Source: Camillea tinctor
Lineage: Eukaryota; Ascomycota; Sordariomycetes; Xylariales; Xylariaceae
Assembly (NCBI GenBank): GCA_022578605.1
Contig: MU394133.1
Location: 71,439-135,438, forward strand
DNA length: 64,000 nt
Reading direction: 5' to 3'
In this document: positions 46,955-57,470 of the stretch, piece by piece
How the letters are laid out: each line of letters begins with the position of its first letter
How positions within the stretch are numbered: the stretch's first letter is position 1
Position numbers and translations under genes: made by a program
Notes under the pieces: model-generated
The model's database searches: none
The model's input: the letters and a program-made list of their open reading frames with translations, nothing else
Told to the model about the DNA's origin: nothing

Positions 46955-48656
46955 ATGATGGCAGGTGCTGCAATGGACCGGGCAAAGCGCCGGCTCGATG
47001 AGTATTTCGATAGAGATGAGCTGAAGCGATTCAAGATGGAGCGATCGATAGGAGAGGGCGCTTCTGGTAACGCCTGGAAGGTCTCGTACCGACCATATAC
47101 GGAGGATCAAGTTAGAGCAAGCATAGATCAACGACCTAATCCCGAACCTGTACCTGAAGTGCCAGAGGTGCAGCACATAATTTTAAAGACATCCAAGGTC
47201 GGCACGCTGTTCTTCGACGATCAATTCAACAAAGAGTGGCCTGGAGAGAGGGAAGACCTCAATGAAGAGGAAGGGGAGGATTTTGACCCTTACAACGCCG
47301 ATGATAGTATCGGCCATGAAAAGGCGTGGTTAAGGGTACGTATACGTATTGATATCCATCCTCTACTGCATGAAATAAGCTAACAATGGTGTCTTGGGGG
47401 TGAACAGAAATTCCGGTTCTCTAAACACGTCGTAAAACTTATAGAGCCACCGATGACGCCCTTCAATCGAATCTTCCCGGGCCTTCGCCGCCGTATGACC
47501 CGCGACGACTTCATGTTCTTGGAGTATCTCGAGAACGGATCGATGGGGGACTTTTTAGAAAAAATGATGGATTGGCAAGGTGTCGCCCGAATACCTAATA
47601 GGATGTTGTGGCGATGTTTCCTGTGTCGTAAGTTCACAGCCCTCCTCCCCCCCTTTAGTTTACACCTTGTATGTGAGGCTATGAATACTGATTAGGAAAA
47701 AACATCTTATAGTCATCAGGGCATGTATCGCTATGGCATGGCCACCGACGGAACAAGATGCCGGTAATAATACCGAAGTAATAGAATCGACCAAAGACGT
47801 CGAAGCCCGCGGCATTGTCCACGACGACTTGCATGTTGGAAACGGTATGATAACCTATGAAGAAAGGAAATTCCACGAAAGAAAGAAAAATTGCTGACAA
47901 TGTTCTTATAGTTATGTTCGGACCACTAATCAACGACCCTGACGAGCCGGAGCACCACGCGAGTGTCCCCATGTTGAAGATGATCGACTTTGGAAGAATG
48001 TACGAGAGAGAGGATAGGCCTGGAAAGTGAGTCTCCTTCGCATGGAATTTTATTATAGATGATGAAAAGCAAAAGCTAACAAGAATGCACAGGTGGAACC
48101 AGCCTACCGGAGTAACCGACAACATATTCGCCATCTCAATTGTACGTGCCCCCCTTCTTCCCATCTTCCCCCTTTTTCTCCCCCCCCCCCAAAGAAAACA
48201 AAAGAAATTACTAACAAAAACTAACCTTCACCTTAGCTCATGGTCAACCTCATCGAAGGCTCCTCCTTCTCCGCGTACGTGATGTCGCCCAGCACGCCCA
48301 ACATCCTGGACTTCCAGCTGCACCCGGGGGGCGCGACCCTGCAGACCACGGCGACGAGCCTCCTCGAGAACGGCAGGTTCCCGCTGCTCGACCCCCTGCT
48401 GCGCGGGTACGTGTGCGCCTGCGCCTCGCCGCACCCGAACCAGCGCCCGCCCCTCGCCAACCTCGCCACCGCCGCCATGGCCGCCATCCGCAACCACGAC
48501 CAGGCCTGGTACGCGGCCAACCTGCCCGACGCCGCCGGCGACGAGAGCGACGACAATGTCGAGTGGTTCGTGCAGAACTTCTTGTTCAGCGCCCCGACAA
48601 TGGAGCAGCAGGCTGCGCCGGGGGGCAATGCGCAGAATGCGATTGTGCTCTCGTAG
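46955..48656 (+). CDS. Protein-kinase-like protein (divergent)
   Basis: Six exons: 46955-47335, 47408-47627, 47713-47844, 47912-48026, 48093-48141 and 48237-48656, giving 438 aa. All junctions have GT/AG ends and keep frame. A protein-kinase fold is recognisable. The glycine loop is GEGASG at 33-38, and the likely ATP-binding lysine is K78 in HIILKTSK. The catalytic loop is HDDLHVGN at 237-244, with the key Asp at 239 and Asn at 244, and DFG is at 270-272. HDD replaces the usual HRD, and an acidic insert lies between the lysine and the C helix. The motifs needed for phosphotransfer are present, so activity is possible. Substrate unknown. The last exon is much more GC-rich than the others. Confidence 0.78.
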
Positions 48657-49452
48657 GTTTGCTTTCTCTGGGAGAAAGAAGCGGGATAGGGGGGTGCGTT
48701 GATGTTAGATTGTCTTGTGTATATTGGATTTCTGTTTATATAGTTCGGAGGCCGTACAAATTTTTTTTCGTATGTCATTTGTTTCTGCTATATAGTTCTA
48801 GGGGCTGTACGTCTCATATGTCTTTTGTTTCTGTTAGATATTTCCCACTAGATAGTACTCGTCTATTGTATTTAAGGTCCACCCATGTGTATCTAGAAAT
48901 ATATCTATAAAAACAAAGTGAATATCGGTTTTCCTACAGTTTTCGTCCCTCGTGGTTTGATATTGCTATGATAGAATGCTAGCGTCTAACTACCAGGTTT
49001 TGGTAGCTCTGACCTAAGCCCTTAACCCCCTTTTCTATTACTCAGAGTGAGATCTCTCATCCCATTATCTTAAATCATCATTCAAATTTTATAACGACCT
49101 AATGTTGTTTAAAAATCTTCAATATATGATGTATAGCTTTACTTTTCTAATACTATCTATCTGAACAGTACCCCCCTTTTTTTTCTAACCTGAGATAAAT
49201 AAGAGGTACTCTAAGATGCCGGGTTTGCCCATGTTTAACAAAATGCAGGTCGTAATATAACCGCAGAAATATAGGTGATTCTAATAACAGTTGATAGGCG
49301 CAGAGCACACTAATAGCCCAACAATACTACGGGCTAATATAAACCATCGGACTCTCTAGGAGCCTAGAGCACAGATAGCATATTTATGACTAGAGACTTG
49401 TATATAGTAGCCTCTGTATTCCCATCTCTTTATATATGTATTCACTCTTTAT
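48657..49452. other. AT-rich intergenic region
   Basis: No gene supported. It lies 3' of two convergent genes. Confidence 0.5.
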
Positions 49453-49933
49453 TCAATCTTTCGTCGTGCTCGAAGTGGTGCCAGTTTCGGATATTTGGTC
49501 ATCACTATCAAGGTCTGAGTCTTGAGTTAAGTATATTATTAGCTTGTGTGCTATCATATTCATATAAGGAACCCAAATACCTCGGCCTTCTATTTCTCCA
49601 AGATCAGTTTCAATATGTCTCAGTATCTCTTCCATTCGATCTTGAGCTATCCGTGTAGATACCTCTTCGTCCGAAGGCTGGAATGGTATCATAGCAACTC
49701 TGTTTCCATCTTCCAAGGGTTCTTCCAGGAAATAATCTAGCATCGGCTGCGAATCGGTCTCTTGATGTCCATCCAGACTGTCATTATCGAACAGATCCGA
49801 GCTATCCGAGCTCCTATCAGCATAGTTAGCATATAAAGCAAAACTGGTACAATACCGGAGGCGCTAGTAAATGACTTGAATAGACATACGCCTCGCTACT
49901 ACCGGGCTTAACTTTCCGTTCCGGTAGTGCCAT
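49453..49933 (-). CDS. Small acidic hypothetical protein (134 aa, two exons)
   Basis: Exon 1 at 49933-49890 (MALPERKVKPGSSE) and exon 2 at 49813-49453. The 76-bp intron has donor GTATGT, branch site GCTAAC and acceptor TAG, and joins in frame to SSDSSDLFDNDSLDG. The product is acidic, with Asp/Ser-rich ends and a central helical stretch (RIAQDRMEEILRHIETDLGEI). No domain is recognised. The well-formed splice signals and true ATG argue for a real gene in an otherwise AT-rich area; homologues are unknown to me. Confidence 0.55.
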
Positions 49934-51605
49934 GATAGATCCACACTATTTTGTAAGGTAGCAAATATAATATAACATTAAACAATATATTAGTTACAAT
50001 CAATATCATAACTTAATACTGTAATATAGCAAACCAAAAAAACTTCCTGTTATTAACCGGCCATAGTCTTATTTTTATAAACTCTCTGTAGTAACCCCAA
50101 GTCCTATATCTAAGGAGACATAACTCTTGAGCCCTCGTAACTGGTGCCTATCAGATGTCGGAATGGAAGAATATTCTATTGTCTTGTAACCATAGTCTAT
50201 GTGCCAGCCGTTGGGGTATTTACTAAGCTTGGTTTCGTTCATATTAGCTAGCTGATAATTATGTATCAAATCTCCACAATTCGACCTCAATTGTCAGCAT
50301 ACAAAATAGACCCAAATATTACCCAGCTGCACATACTACACTGTCCCAGCCTGTGCATAACTTTGTCATAATTGATAGGTATGTGGCTGCGGGAATCACC
50401 CTGAAATGCACTGTGACGCTGTGAACTATAGGAAAAGCTCTACAAGTTGTGAAAATTCCTCGTGAAAATGCTACCTGCGGAGGGCAGAATGGGGTTATAC
50501 AGATCTTCAACGTACAAGATGATGGGACGGTAACAGAATTTTCTTTCCGGGGGCGGCTTATAACCCAATTTAGAAAAAATGTAAAGCTAGGGACCCGACA
50601 AACCAGAATTGTAACCCTACCTTATCTACGCCCTTCCTCAGGCACGGCAGCGCCTTTCGACTGAGCCACAATATGCAGATTTCAATGTTGTACTTTGCAT
50701 CAAACTTACATCCAATATAAAGGCTAGAGTGGCAGTGCAGGACTTTCACGATAGACGTAATTGGTTAGGAGTCTCGTTCGGACAGTCCAAGTGTGGCTAA
50801 CATTGCGTGGCAAAGTAGTATTATATTCTCCTGCATGTTACCTACAACCCGGTTCGACCGGCTCGATAACAACGGACCATCTTCAGTTGCCCCGACCCTT
50901 AAGGGAATTGGGATAATAGCTTTCTTTCTTCCTAAGCACCGAGGCTCCTTGTCGATGGGCCGAGGTCTACAATAATTAGTAATGTTCTAGCGGTGTGATT
51001 GGTGTTTTTGAATATCTAGAAAGGGGGTGAGAGCACAGCTCTCTATCTTACATATGTATGAAACGTTGCGATTATAGTTACGGTTGCCCATGAATGTGGA
51101 AGGTTCTTCAAGAATAAACCTAAGTCACTATGACAAAATACAATAATTGACCAATGTAGCTTTAACACACGAAACCCCATTTCAACTTCCTGGAAAGCGT
51201 TCCTTAGTATCTATTATCTAGCTAGATACAGATTCATTGTTTGGATATAAATTGAACTTGGTTATCTCGGTGAGTAATTCCCCTTTCCACTGATCTGAAT
51301 CAATAAAATTAATTAACCTAGCTTCATATAGGGTTGATGGCGTTATTGGTAACGGCCGAGGTGGAAACGAAATCGATATCTTCATCCAAGCTACATACCT
51401 AAGTGATGAGAGTATACACAGCGGACAACTCTGTCGTGAGATTCGGTCTAATAATAAAACTACCACATACTAGAGTAAGTAGGCTCTGAGTGAATATCCC
51501 ATAGCATTCAAGATCTCAACGGGAAATATAAGCTAAGGCTGTTGGTAGAAATACTTGTAGGCCTTCCTCTCATAGGGCTGCCTCCTATTCTCACAACATA
51601 CGCCC
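49934..51605. other. AT-rich gene-poor stretch
   Basis: Minus-strand frames at 50075-50290 and 51218-51466 read partly like protein but have no family match and no clear gene structure. They may be decayed genes. Nothing else supported. Confidence 0.4.
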
Positions 51606-53915
51606 TCATTGGATATCGAAGACCTCCGAGTCTAGCTGACTATAATTCGCCATCGCCTCACCACCCATGATGCCGTACACATAACATTCACCGACGAAAC
51701 GGTAGCTGGCACCCTCCTGAGCTCTTCTCAGCACAAATGGCGTCTTGCCACCCTCCAGGAGGCAGATGGAATCTCCCGGCTGAGCGTTCCAAGGCGCCAA
51801 TCCGATGTAACCACGGGAAGTCACAAATAGCGCCCGGTGCGCACATGTATCCCATATGCGCTGGAGATACGGCATGTACTTCCTGGAGACCGCCCAAGCA
51901 TCGTACATCTCGCGGAGCTTGTTGATCCATCTCGACCTCCCGTTGAGCTTCTCCCAGGCCTCGTAGATGAACCGCTCGGCATTGGAGTCCTCGTTTAGCC
52001 ACCCAATGGACGAGCTCGAGGGCTCGACCTCGCTCTGTCTCTGCACAATCCTGCCCTCCCTGTTATACCAGATCTCAACCCATATGCGCGCGTCGTCCGG
52101 CTGAGAGGCCCCCTCGCCGGGGTAGTCGCCCAGGTGCGTTCTCCAAAGAGCCTCTCTTCGGCCCTTCTTCCCCCCATAGGGGCATCTGGGGTGATCCTTG
52201 CTCCCAAGAGCCTCCCAAGACTCCAGCTCCTGTATACCTGCCCGAGTGAGTGGCGGCACCCTGGACGTGGGGTTCCATGGACCCCCAAGTTCCTCAATAC
52301 TGTCAAAGTGAAACCCGGTGAGCGCGAGAGTATCACCACTAATGTCCGAAAGGGCTCCTACGTAGGACTGTCCGGTTGCCCTAAAGGCCTTAGCTCCTCC
52401 GGCACCCTTCTCCCAATCAAGGAGCGGTTTGGGATCTTGCGCTGAGTGTGCAGCCCAGTTTGGCGCCCAGGTCGGCAGCGCGAGTGTGTCGGCATGTATG
52501 GTCTGATCTTTGTCATCTTGCACATTGAACTCGATATTGGCTCGTCCTAAATTGTCCCAGACCTTCTTGCACTTGTGCGGGCATCTCTGCCGATCTAATT
52601 GTGTCGATGGCTGACATATCACATTGGCCAAAGGGCTTTCGGTGTGTCGAGTTTGCGTGCTGTGATCAAAGTATGTGACCACTCCCCCGTCACGGCAGCG
52701 CTCCCACCCATCTGGGAGCCTTGCAGGTGCTTTTATGAGCTCGCTTCCTTTGCCCGATCTGACATTGGCGGTTAGGTCAAAGTACCTCGCTCTGTCATAT
52801 ATACTGTACACGCGAGAATTCGTGGTAGGCTTGGAAACCCCACGCCATTCGCGAGTGCAATTCAACACATCCAGAGTTCTAGTTTTTGCAATGACAGATT
52901 TACAAAACCTAGTGTATATCTCGCCAACAGGGAGGGAGTAGTTGGGAGTGAATACATCCCTCATTGCTGGAGGAATCAGCCCTAGAAACGCAAAGACCCT
53001 GTCTCGGGGGTCAGTGCAAGCAAGGCGTCGGAGGGAGTATAGTAAGCTATACAGAGTGTCCTCATCGCTGTGAGACGGGTCCTTTCCAGCCCATCTTGAT
53101 CGCATGTCATTGATCTCGTCGAACGTATTATCTAAAAAGGATAGCAACTCCGAGTCTAGATACGTGGAGAGCGATTGCTGTCTCTCCGTAAGATCTTGGT
53201 CTTTGGTTTCGGCCTCCAGGGTTTCCCATTCCACTTCCCAAGAACCGCACAACACCTTGAGCTTCGTAGCAACGACTGCCTCCTGAATTATCCACACGCG
53301 GTTCCACCAAGGCCGACAGAGCAACTCGCGGATTTCATCCTTCTCTAAATCTTGCCGAACTAGATCCGCTGAAGGAGAAAACGACGAACGCAGCTCGGAT
53401 AAACGGCCGGGGCCCGCTCCCAGAAAGTTCGTTTCGATCTCGATATGCCTTTCCCGGTTCCTCACAGCTCGTGTACTAGGGTTGCTCGAAATGAGACGGT
53501 TCAACCCAATCTCCGCGCCAGCAGTTGGCTCTCCCAGCCATACATTAACCTGCGTTGCGATTTCGTAAACATCGCGCATGAGTTTCACCTGAGCACCGCG
53601 CTCATCAATATCATCCTGGTTGATGCACAGCGCATCGATCCATAGTGTGCGAACTTGTCTTGGCCTTCGTAGGCGTCGGAGGGCAGCCTCGAGATTCTCA
53701 AAGACTGGAAACACAATCCCGTTGAGGATGATGCTCTGCCCAGTGCCTTTACCACCCCAGGTATAAGAAAGCGCCTCGTAGACTGGCTTGTCTCCTAGCC
53801 TGACCACTCTAATCGAACATTCAATTGGCGACTCATAATCTGGAGCCGGTTGGAGATCTAGCAGGCGAACCTCCCCCTGTTCAGAGCTGAGAGGGCTATA
53901 TGGAGAAATAGCCAT
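51606..53915 (-). CDS. HET-domain (heterokaryon incompatibility) protein with WW-like insert
   Basis: A single-exon gene of 769 aa from ATG 53915 (MAISPYSPLSSEQ). A GTG nine codons upstream is in frame but not preferred. The HET domain (PF06985 type) fills the first 210 residues, with YEALSYTWGG, TLWIDALCINQDD and the RPWWNRVWIIQEAV end motif. Typical HET C-terminal landmarks follow (DPRDRVFAFLGL). At residues 400-429 there is a WW-domain-like segment, LPDGWERCRDGG...YFDHSTQTRH, whose second Trp position is His. HET proteins act in non-self recognition and can trigger cell death after fusion of unlike hyphae. Many paralogues exist per genome, so the partner cannot be inferred. Confidence 0.93.
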   Translation of the reverse strand: MAISPYSPLSSEQGEVRLLDLQPAPDYESPIECSIRVVRLGDKPVYEALSYTWGGKGTGQSIILNGIVFPVFENLEAALRRLRRPRQVRTLWIDALCINQDDIDERGAQVKLMRDVYEIATQVNVWLGEPTAGAEIGLNRLISSNPSTRAVRNRERHIEIETNFLGAGPGRLSELRSSFSPSADLVRQDLEKDEIRELLCRPWWNRVWIIQEAVVATKLKVLCGSWEVEWETLEAETKDQDLTERQQSLSTYLDSELLSFLDNTFDEINDMRSRWAGKDPSHSDEDTLYSLLYSLRRLACTDPRDRVFAFLGLIPPAMRDVFTPNYSLPVGEIYTRFCKSVIAKTRTLDVLNCTREWRGVSKPTTNSRVYSIYDRARYFDLTANVRSGKGSELIKAPARLPDGWERCRDGGVVTYFDHSTQTRHTESPLANVICQPSTQLDRQRCPHKCKKVWDNLGRANIEFNVQDDKDQTIHADTLALPTWAPNWAAHSAQDPKPLLDWEKGAGGAKAFRATGQSYVGALSDISGDTLALTGFHFDSIEELGGPWNPTSRVPPLTRAGIQELESWEALGSKDHPRCPYGGKKGRREALWRTHLGDYPGEGASQPDDARIWVEIWYNREGRIVQRQSEVEPSSSSIGWLNEDSNAERFIYEAWEKLNGRSRWINKLREMYDAWAVSRKYMPYLQRIWDTCAHRALFVTSRGYIGLAPWNAQPGDSICLLEGGKTPFVLRRAQEGASYRFVGECYVYGIMGGEAMANYSQLDSEVFDIQ

Positions 53916-54693
53916 GATGACTTGATGTTTCTCAAGATGCACCGTACCTCAAATACTTGTGAACGGGAAATTCGAGGTATCAAGAAATTAACTATATCAA
54001 ACTGCCTTTGAGATAGATGAAAAAAAATTTTCAATTTAAAGAGGTCTTGATCTCTTTATATTTGAGAGCTAAAATATTATGAGGAACTCCGCGCGCTGTG
54101 CCGCATTTTAGAGTATCAGGATTTCCTACAGCTACATGGTATTCATCCTAAGAAAGGGGCTGATCGGCCGCGGCTGAAACGGTTTCTATGTATAGAATAA
54201 AGTTTCATGCTCTAAATTGGAAAGATAGAAAAGCGACAAGATGATTGTATACTCAATTTATCACATATGCATCTATTTCGGGATAGTTATGGGACCAGAT
54301 TATTCATTCTGATGTCTTGAAGTTACACGCTATAGTTCTAGATAAACTGTACCTAATAAACCATACGTGCCCGCTCCAGTAAAGCGAAAAAACTGAATGA
54401 TATAAGCAATAAAAAGGTGAGCCAGTATATAAGACATGACTCCATGGAATAATCCAAATTAAACGGACGAATCCACCACCCCTTAACTGTAGAAACTCTC
54501 AACCACCGCTCTTAGAAAGCCCAAGATGAGTGCGCTATACCCTCCATTCATATTGGACCTCAGAAGTCATAAACCCGCCTGTTAAAAATTGTATTCGAGA
54601 ACTGCCTGTTAGAAAATGTATTCGAGTGGCTAGCAGAGATTATTGAACCTCTGTTCCTCCTCGGTATGTATTGAACAACCGGATCAGCCTCGA
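53916..54693. other. AT-rich upstream region of the HET gene, with 27-bp tandem repeat
   Basis: No gene supported. GCCTGTTA...GTATTCGAG is repeated in tandem with a 27-bp period at about 54577-54630. Confidence 0.5.
54577..54630. repeat. Two-copy 27-bp tandem repeat
   Basis: Units beginning at 54577 and 54604 share GCCTGTTA, AAA and TGTATTCGAG with a few substitutions. No known role. Confidence 0.6.
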
Positions 54694-55230
54694 TCATCCT
54701 GTCGCGGGAAAGTTGCTCGATAGTTGTTGCGATTTAGACGTATGTGAGAAGTAAGTCCGGCCGAAAATTGTATTTTCTTTCCCTTTTTGGTACTTACGTT
54801 TATAGGCCCAATAGTCACGCCCATGATAATGTTGTCCAATACGATAGACGAAGATAGGTTCAGTCCAGAGGCATCTCAACTGATTGGTTCTTTTTACTAC
54901 GTAATAGATAAAGATAGTAAAGATTCCAGGTTGTTTGATCCGGAAGGTATCAAAGCGTGTGTAAAAGCTATAACCGTGTATGCCGCTACAATTCGGATTT
55001 TTCTGGAGGTTGTCGAGCGGCCCAGAATGGAAGAGGAGTTGGTCGAGACGAACAGCTTTCATACCCCATCTAATACCGGTTATACCACAATCAACTGGGT
55101 CACTGCCGTGATAGTGCATAATCAGAGGATAAGGGAAGGGCGTGTCCTGACGAACCACAGTCGGCTGAAAAAGAAAATGGGGTGAAGTAATCAATCCATC
55201 ATATTGGTGTGGCATTTCTCTGTATGTCAT
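54694..55230 (-). CDS. Orphan ORF with velvet-domain-like C-terminal half (178 aa)
   Basis: A single frame with a true ATG and a stop codon in frame just upstream. The pattern GYSFYTRFDTFRIKQPGIFTI, followed about 20 residues later by EPIFVYRIGQHYHG, resembles the end of the velvet domain. In VeA/VelB/VosA that region runs GYFxFPDLSVR..GxYxLxF, then (Q/D)PFxVxxAKxFPG. Velvet proteins are fungal DNA-binding regulators of development and secondary metabolism. The N-terminal half matches only weakly, and the protein is shorter than known members. A possible donor GTAAGT near 54800 suggests the 3' end may be spliced. This could be a small divergent velvet factor, a decayed copy, or a chance resemblance. 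Confidence 0.35.
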   Translation of the reverse strand: MTYREMPHQYDGLITSPHFLFQPTVVRQDTPFPYPLIMHYHGSDPVDCGITGIRWGMKAVRLDQLLFHSGPLDNLQKNPNCSGIHGYSFYTRFDTFRIKQPGIFTIFIYYVVKRTNQLRCLWTEPIFVYRIGQHYHGRDYWAYKRKYQKGKENTIFGRTYFSHTSKSQQLSSNFPATG

Positions 55231-55914
55231 TGCCCTCCGCTACCATGTCCTCCAAGGTGTTCTCTTCTATCTCTATCACTATGTCCGCGATGTTTTAGGG
55301 CCAGGGGATCGTGGTGTTTCTTTTGTTGAGGTATAGATATTTGACAGGAGTTCTGATCCAATAACTGTTGGATATAATGAAGTATTGGGAAATCAGGGAA
55401 TGAGTTGGGGTTTTGAGTATGTAGATGAAAAATTCGTTAGTGTCTGCAAAGGATGCCTACGAGACAATCATCCATATATATCTAATCATCTCCCCGAGAT
55501 CCTACCTGCTTCCTTTCTAAACTTCATTTTCTTTTGACAGAGGTAGTTGTAGTTCTAATTTTCTACAAAGCAAAATCGTGACCATCGTATTTCTTGCTAT
55601 TGTACAGAGTTAAATTTGAGCTGTCACGGACTATATATGAGCTAATAGCCAAAAGCTATTAGCATTTGCTTTTTAGCTTTACATGAGCTTATCGTGAGGC
55701 AGTAACCACATATAGCCTTGGTCTTTTCTATATTAACTACATTGTCCAGCAGTTACAACCTTCAGGGGGTAAAGGATATAGAAGGGTAACCGGTTCAACT
55801 TCCACGACTGCTGTTGTGATATTTATAATAGAAATATGCTACTTCTCAACAAGATAGAATCTCAGAAGTAGAATAGAGTTTGTTGGTAGCATTCCGCACT
55901 TCAGCTCTTCTGGC
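55231..55914. other. AT-rich gene-free stretch
   Basis: No gene. Contains a 9-bp inverted repeat GCTAATAGC / GCTATTAGC at 55641-55663. Confidence 0.5.
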
Positions 55915-55919
55915 CTAAG
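55915..55919. repeat. Target-site duplication CTAAG (left)
   Basis: CTAAG precedes the LTR terminus and is repeated exactly at 56050-56054. Confidence 0.85.
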
Positions 55920-56049
55920 TGTTACGACTGAGTGTTGAGTAACCCCGTTGTATCATGAGACAAAAGATTCTCAATGACCGAGTGGTTATTGTGGCTCAAT
56001 TCTGTGTTATACAGTTACTCTTCAGCCAGTCACTGGTTGGGACGTAACA
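55920..56049 (-). mobile_element. Solo LTR, copy 2 (130 bp)
   Basis: Read on the plus strand it starts TGTTACGACTG and ends GGGACGTAACA. The ends form the perfect terminal inverted repeat TGTTACG/CGTAACA. It is flanked by the 5-bp duplication CTAAG. Its reverse complement aligns along its length with the solo LTR at 4494-4628 (shared blocks include AGAGTAACT, ACAGAATTG and AATCTTTTGTCTCATG). The different duplications show two independent insertions of one retrotransposon family. No internal region remains. Confidence 0.87.
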
Positions 56050-56054
56050 CTAAG
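56050..56054. repeat. Target-site duplication CTAAG (right)
   Basis: Exact copy of 55915-55919 next to the other LTR end. Confidence 0.85.
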
Positions 56055-57373
56055 GCGATACGTAATATGTAAAGCTGAAGCTACCCGGGGTAGCCATAAT
56101 TCTGATTGTTGTTGCCATAACGGTTCTGATCGAAGGCGCGCGGGCTAAGGCGCAACCGATACTGTGGCAAAATTCAAACAAGAGCGACGAAATAGTATCC
56201 TCTCTGCAAGTACTTGGGGATGAAACTATCAACTAGAGCTTACCCTATCGTCCCTGGTACAGGTTTCTGCGAGTGAGATGCAAACTACTTACAAACATCG
56301 CCCACCACGTGTTTAATGAAATATCGCCCAACTCGGATTCTCTCGATTTGAAACAAAGGCTGCCGATTATACAATCCCCAACCATACCGCACCTAAAAAT
56401 AGAGTAATACAACTAAGTGACATGTGAATATCTAATTAGGGGGGGGGGCAAAAAGAAAGGCAACACACACTTCCACGAGCCCCTGAACTGCGTACTACAT
56501 ATAGCTAGCTCCAATATTCGCGTTGGCAAACCACTTCACGACCGACAACCAAACGTTTATCATGGATGTACCCGGGAAACTCCTGGGCTGTAACACGTTT
56601 GCGAAGCACAATTTCGTTCCAGGCTTTTCGTTACCCCCTATCACTGGGTCACACGATCAAGCGACGGTCCAACAAGTTGTTATACAACACTACGTATCAC
56701 GTCGGAAACATCCTAACCTACTTGGTTAACCTAACAGCCTAAGTCCGGCAGGCTGGCTTCATTCCCTTGTACATCTCCCATGACGTCTGCAGTTATTCTG
56801 AGTTGTGCGTGTAGGCAGGGAATAAGGGGGACTACATACCGCACCCGCGACTACGTAGACGGTTTTTAACCACCAATAACAAGTACGCATGAGAGAACCG
56901 TCATGTGATGATGGTTTCAACCTCGAACCCGAATCTCCACCTACACACTCACCCCATAGTAAAAGCCCAACAACCCGTAGATTAACGTCCACCTGTCTTG
57001 TTGGCATCCCTATCACACACGCACACGCACGCAAAATATCGCCAATAAAAAAAAAGTGAGTAAATAAAAGAGAAATTCAAGCTCCAAAATGTGACCATTT
57101 ACATGTTTTATATCCTATCTGTACCTCTCGTCTTCAAGCACGCCACTTAGCGAGTAGCTGCCAACTATATCATCCTCCAGTAACATACCCAGCCCGTATT
57201 GAACCTACATTACTGCTTAGCACCTAGTCCAAACTTCCAACTCCGACAAACGCCTCTTCTATAACATTAACAGGAACAACTTACAACGCTTCCCTCTTGA
57301 AATAAACAAACAAAGCAAGTAAACAAAATAAATAATTTCCGGTGCTATTTATTCAATATAGTAATGTAATGTT

Positions 57374-57470
<97 letters not shown>

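Noticed and set aside
50075..50290. Minus-strand 71-codon frame that reads partly like protein
   Set aside because: No start context, family match or splice model; could be a gene relic but not supportable.
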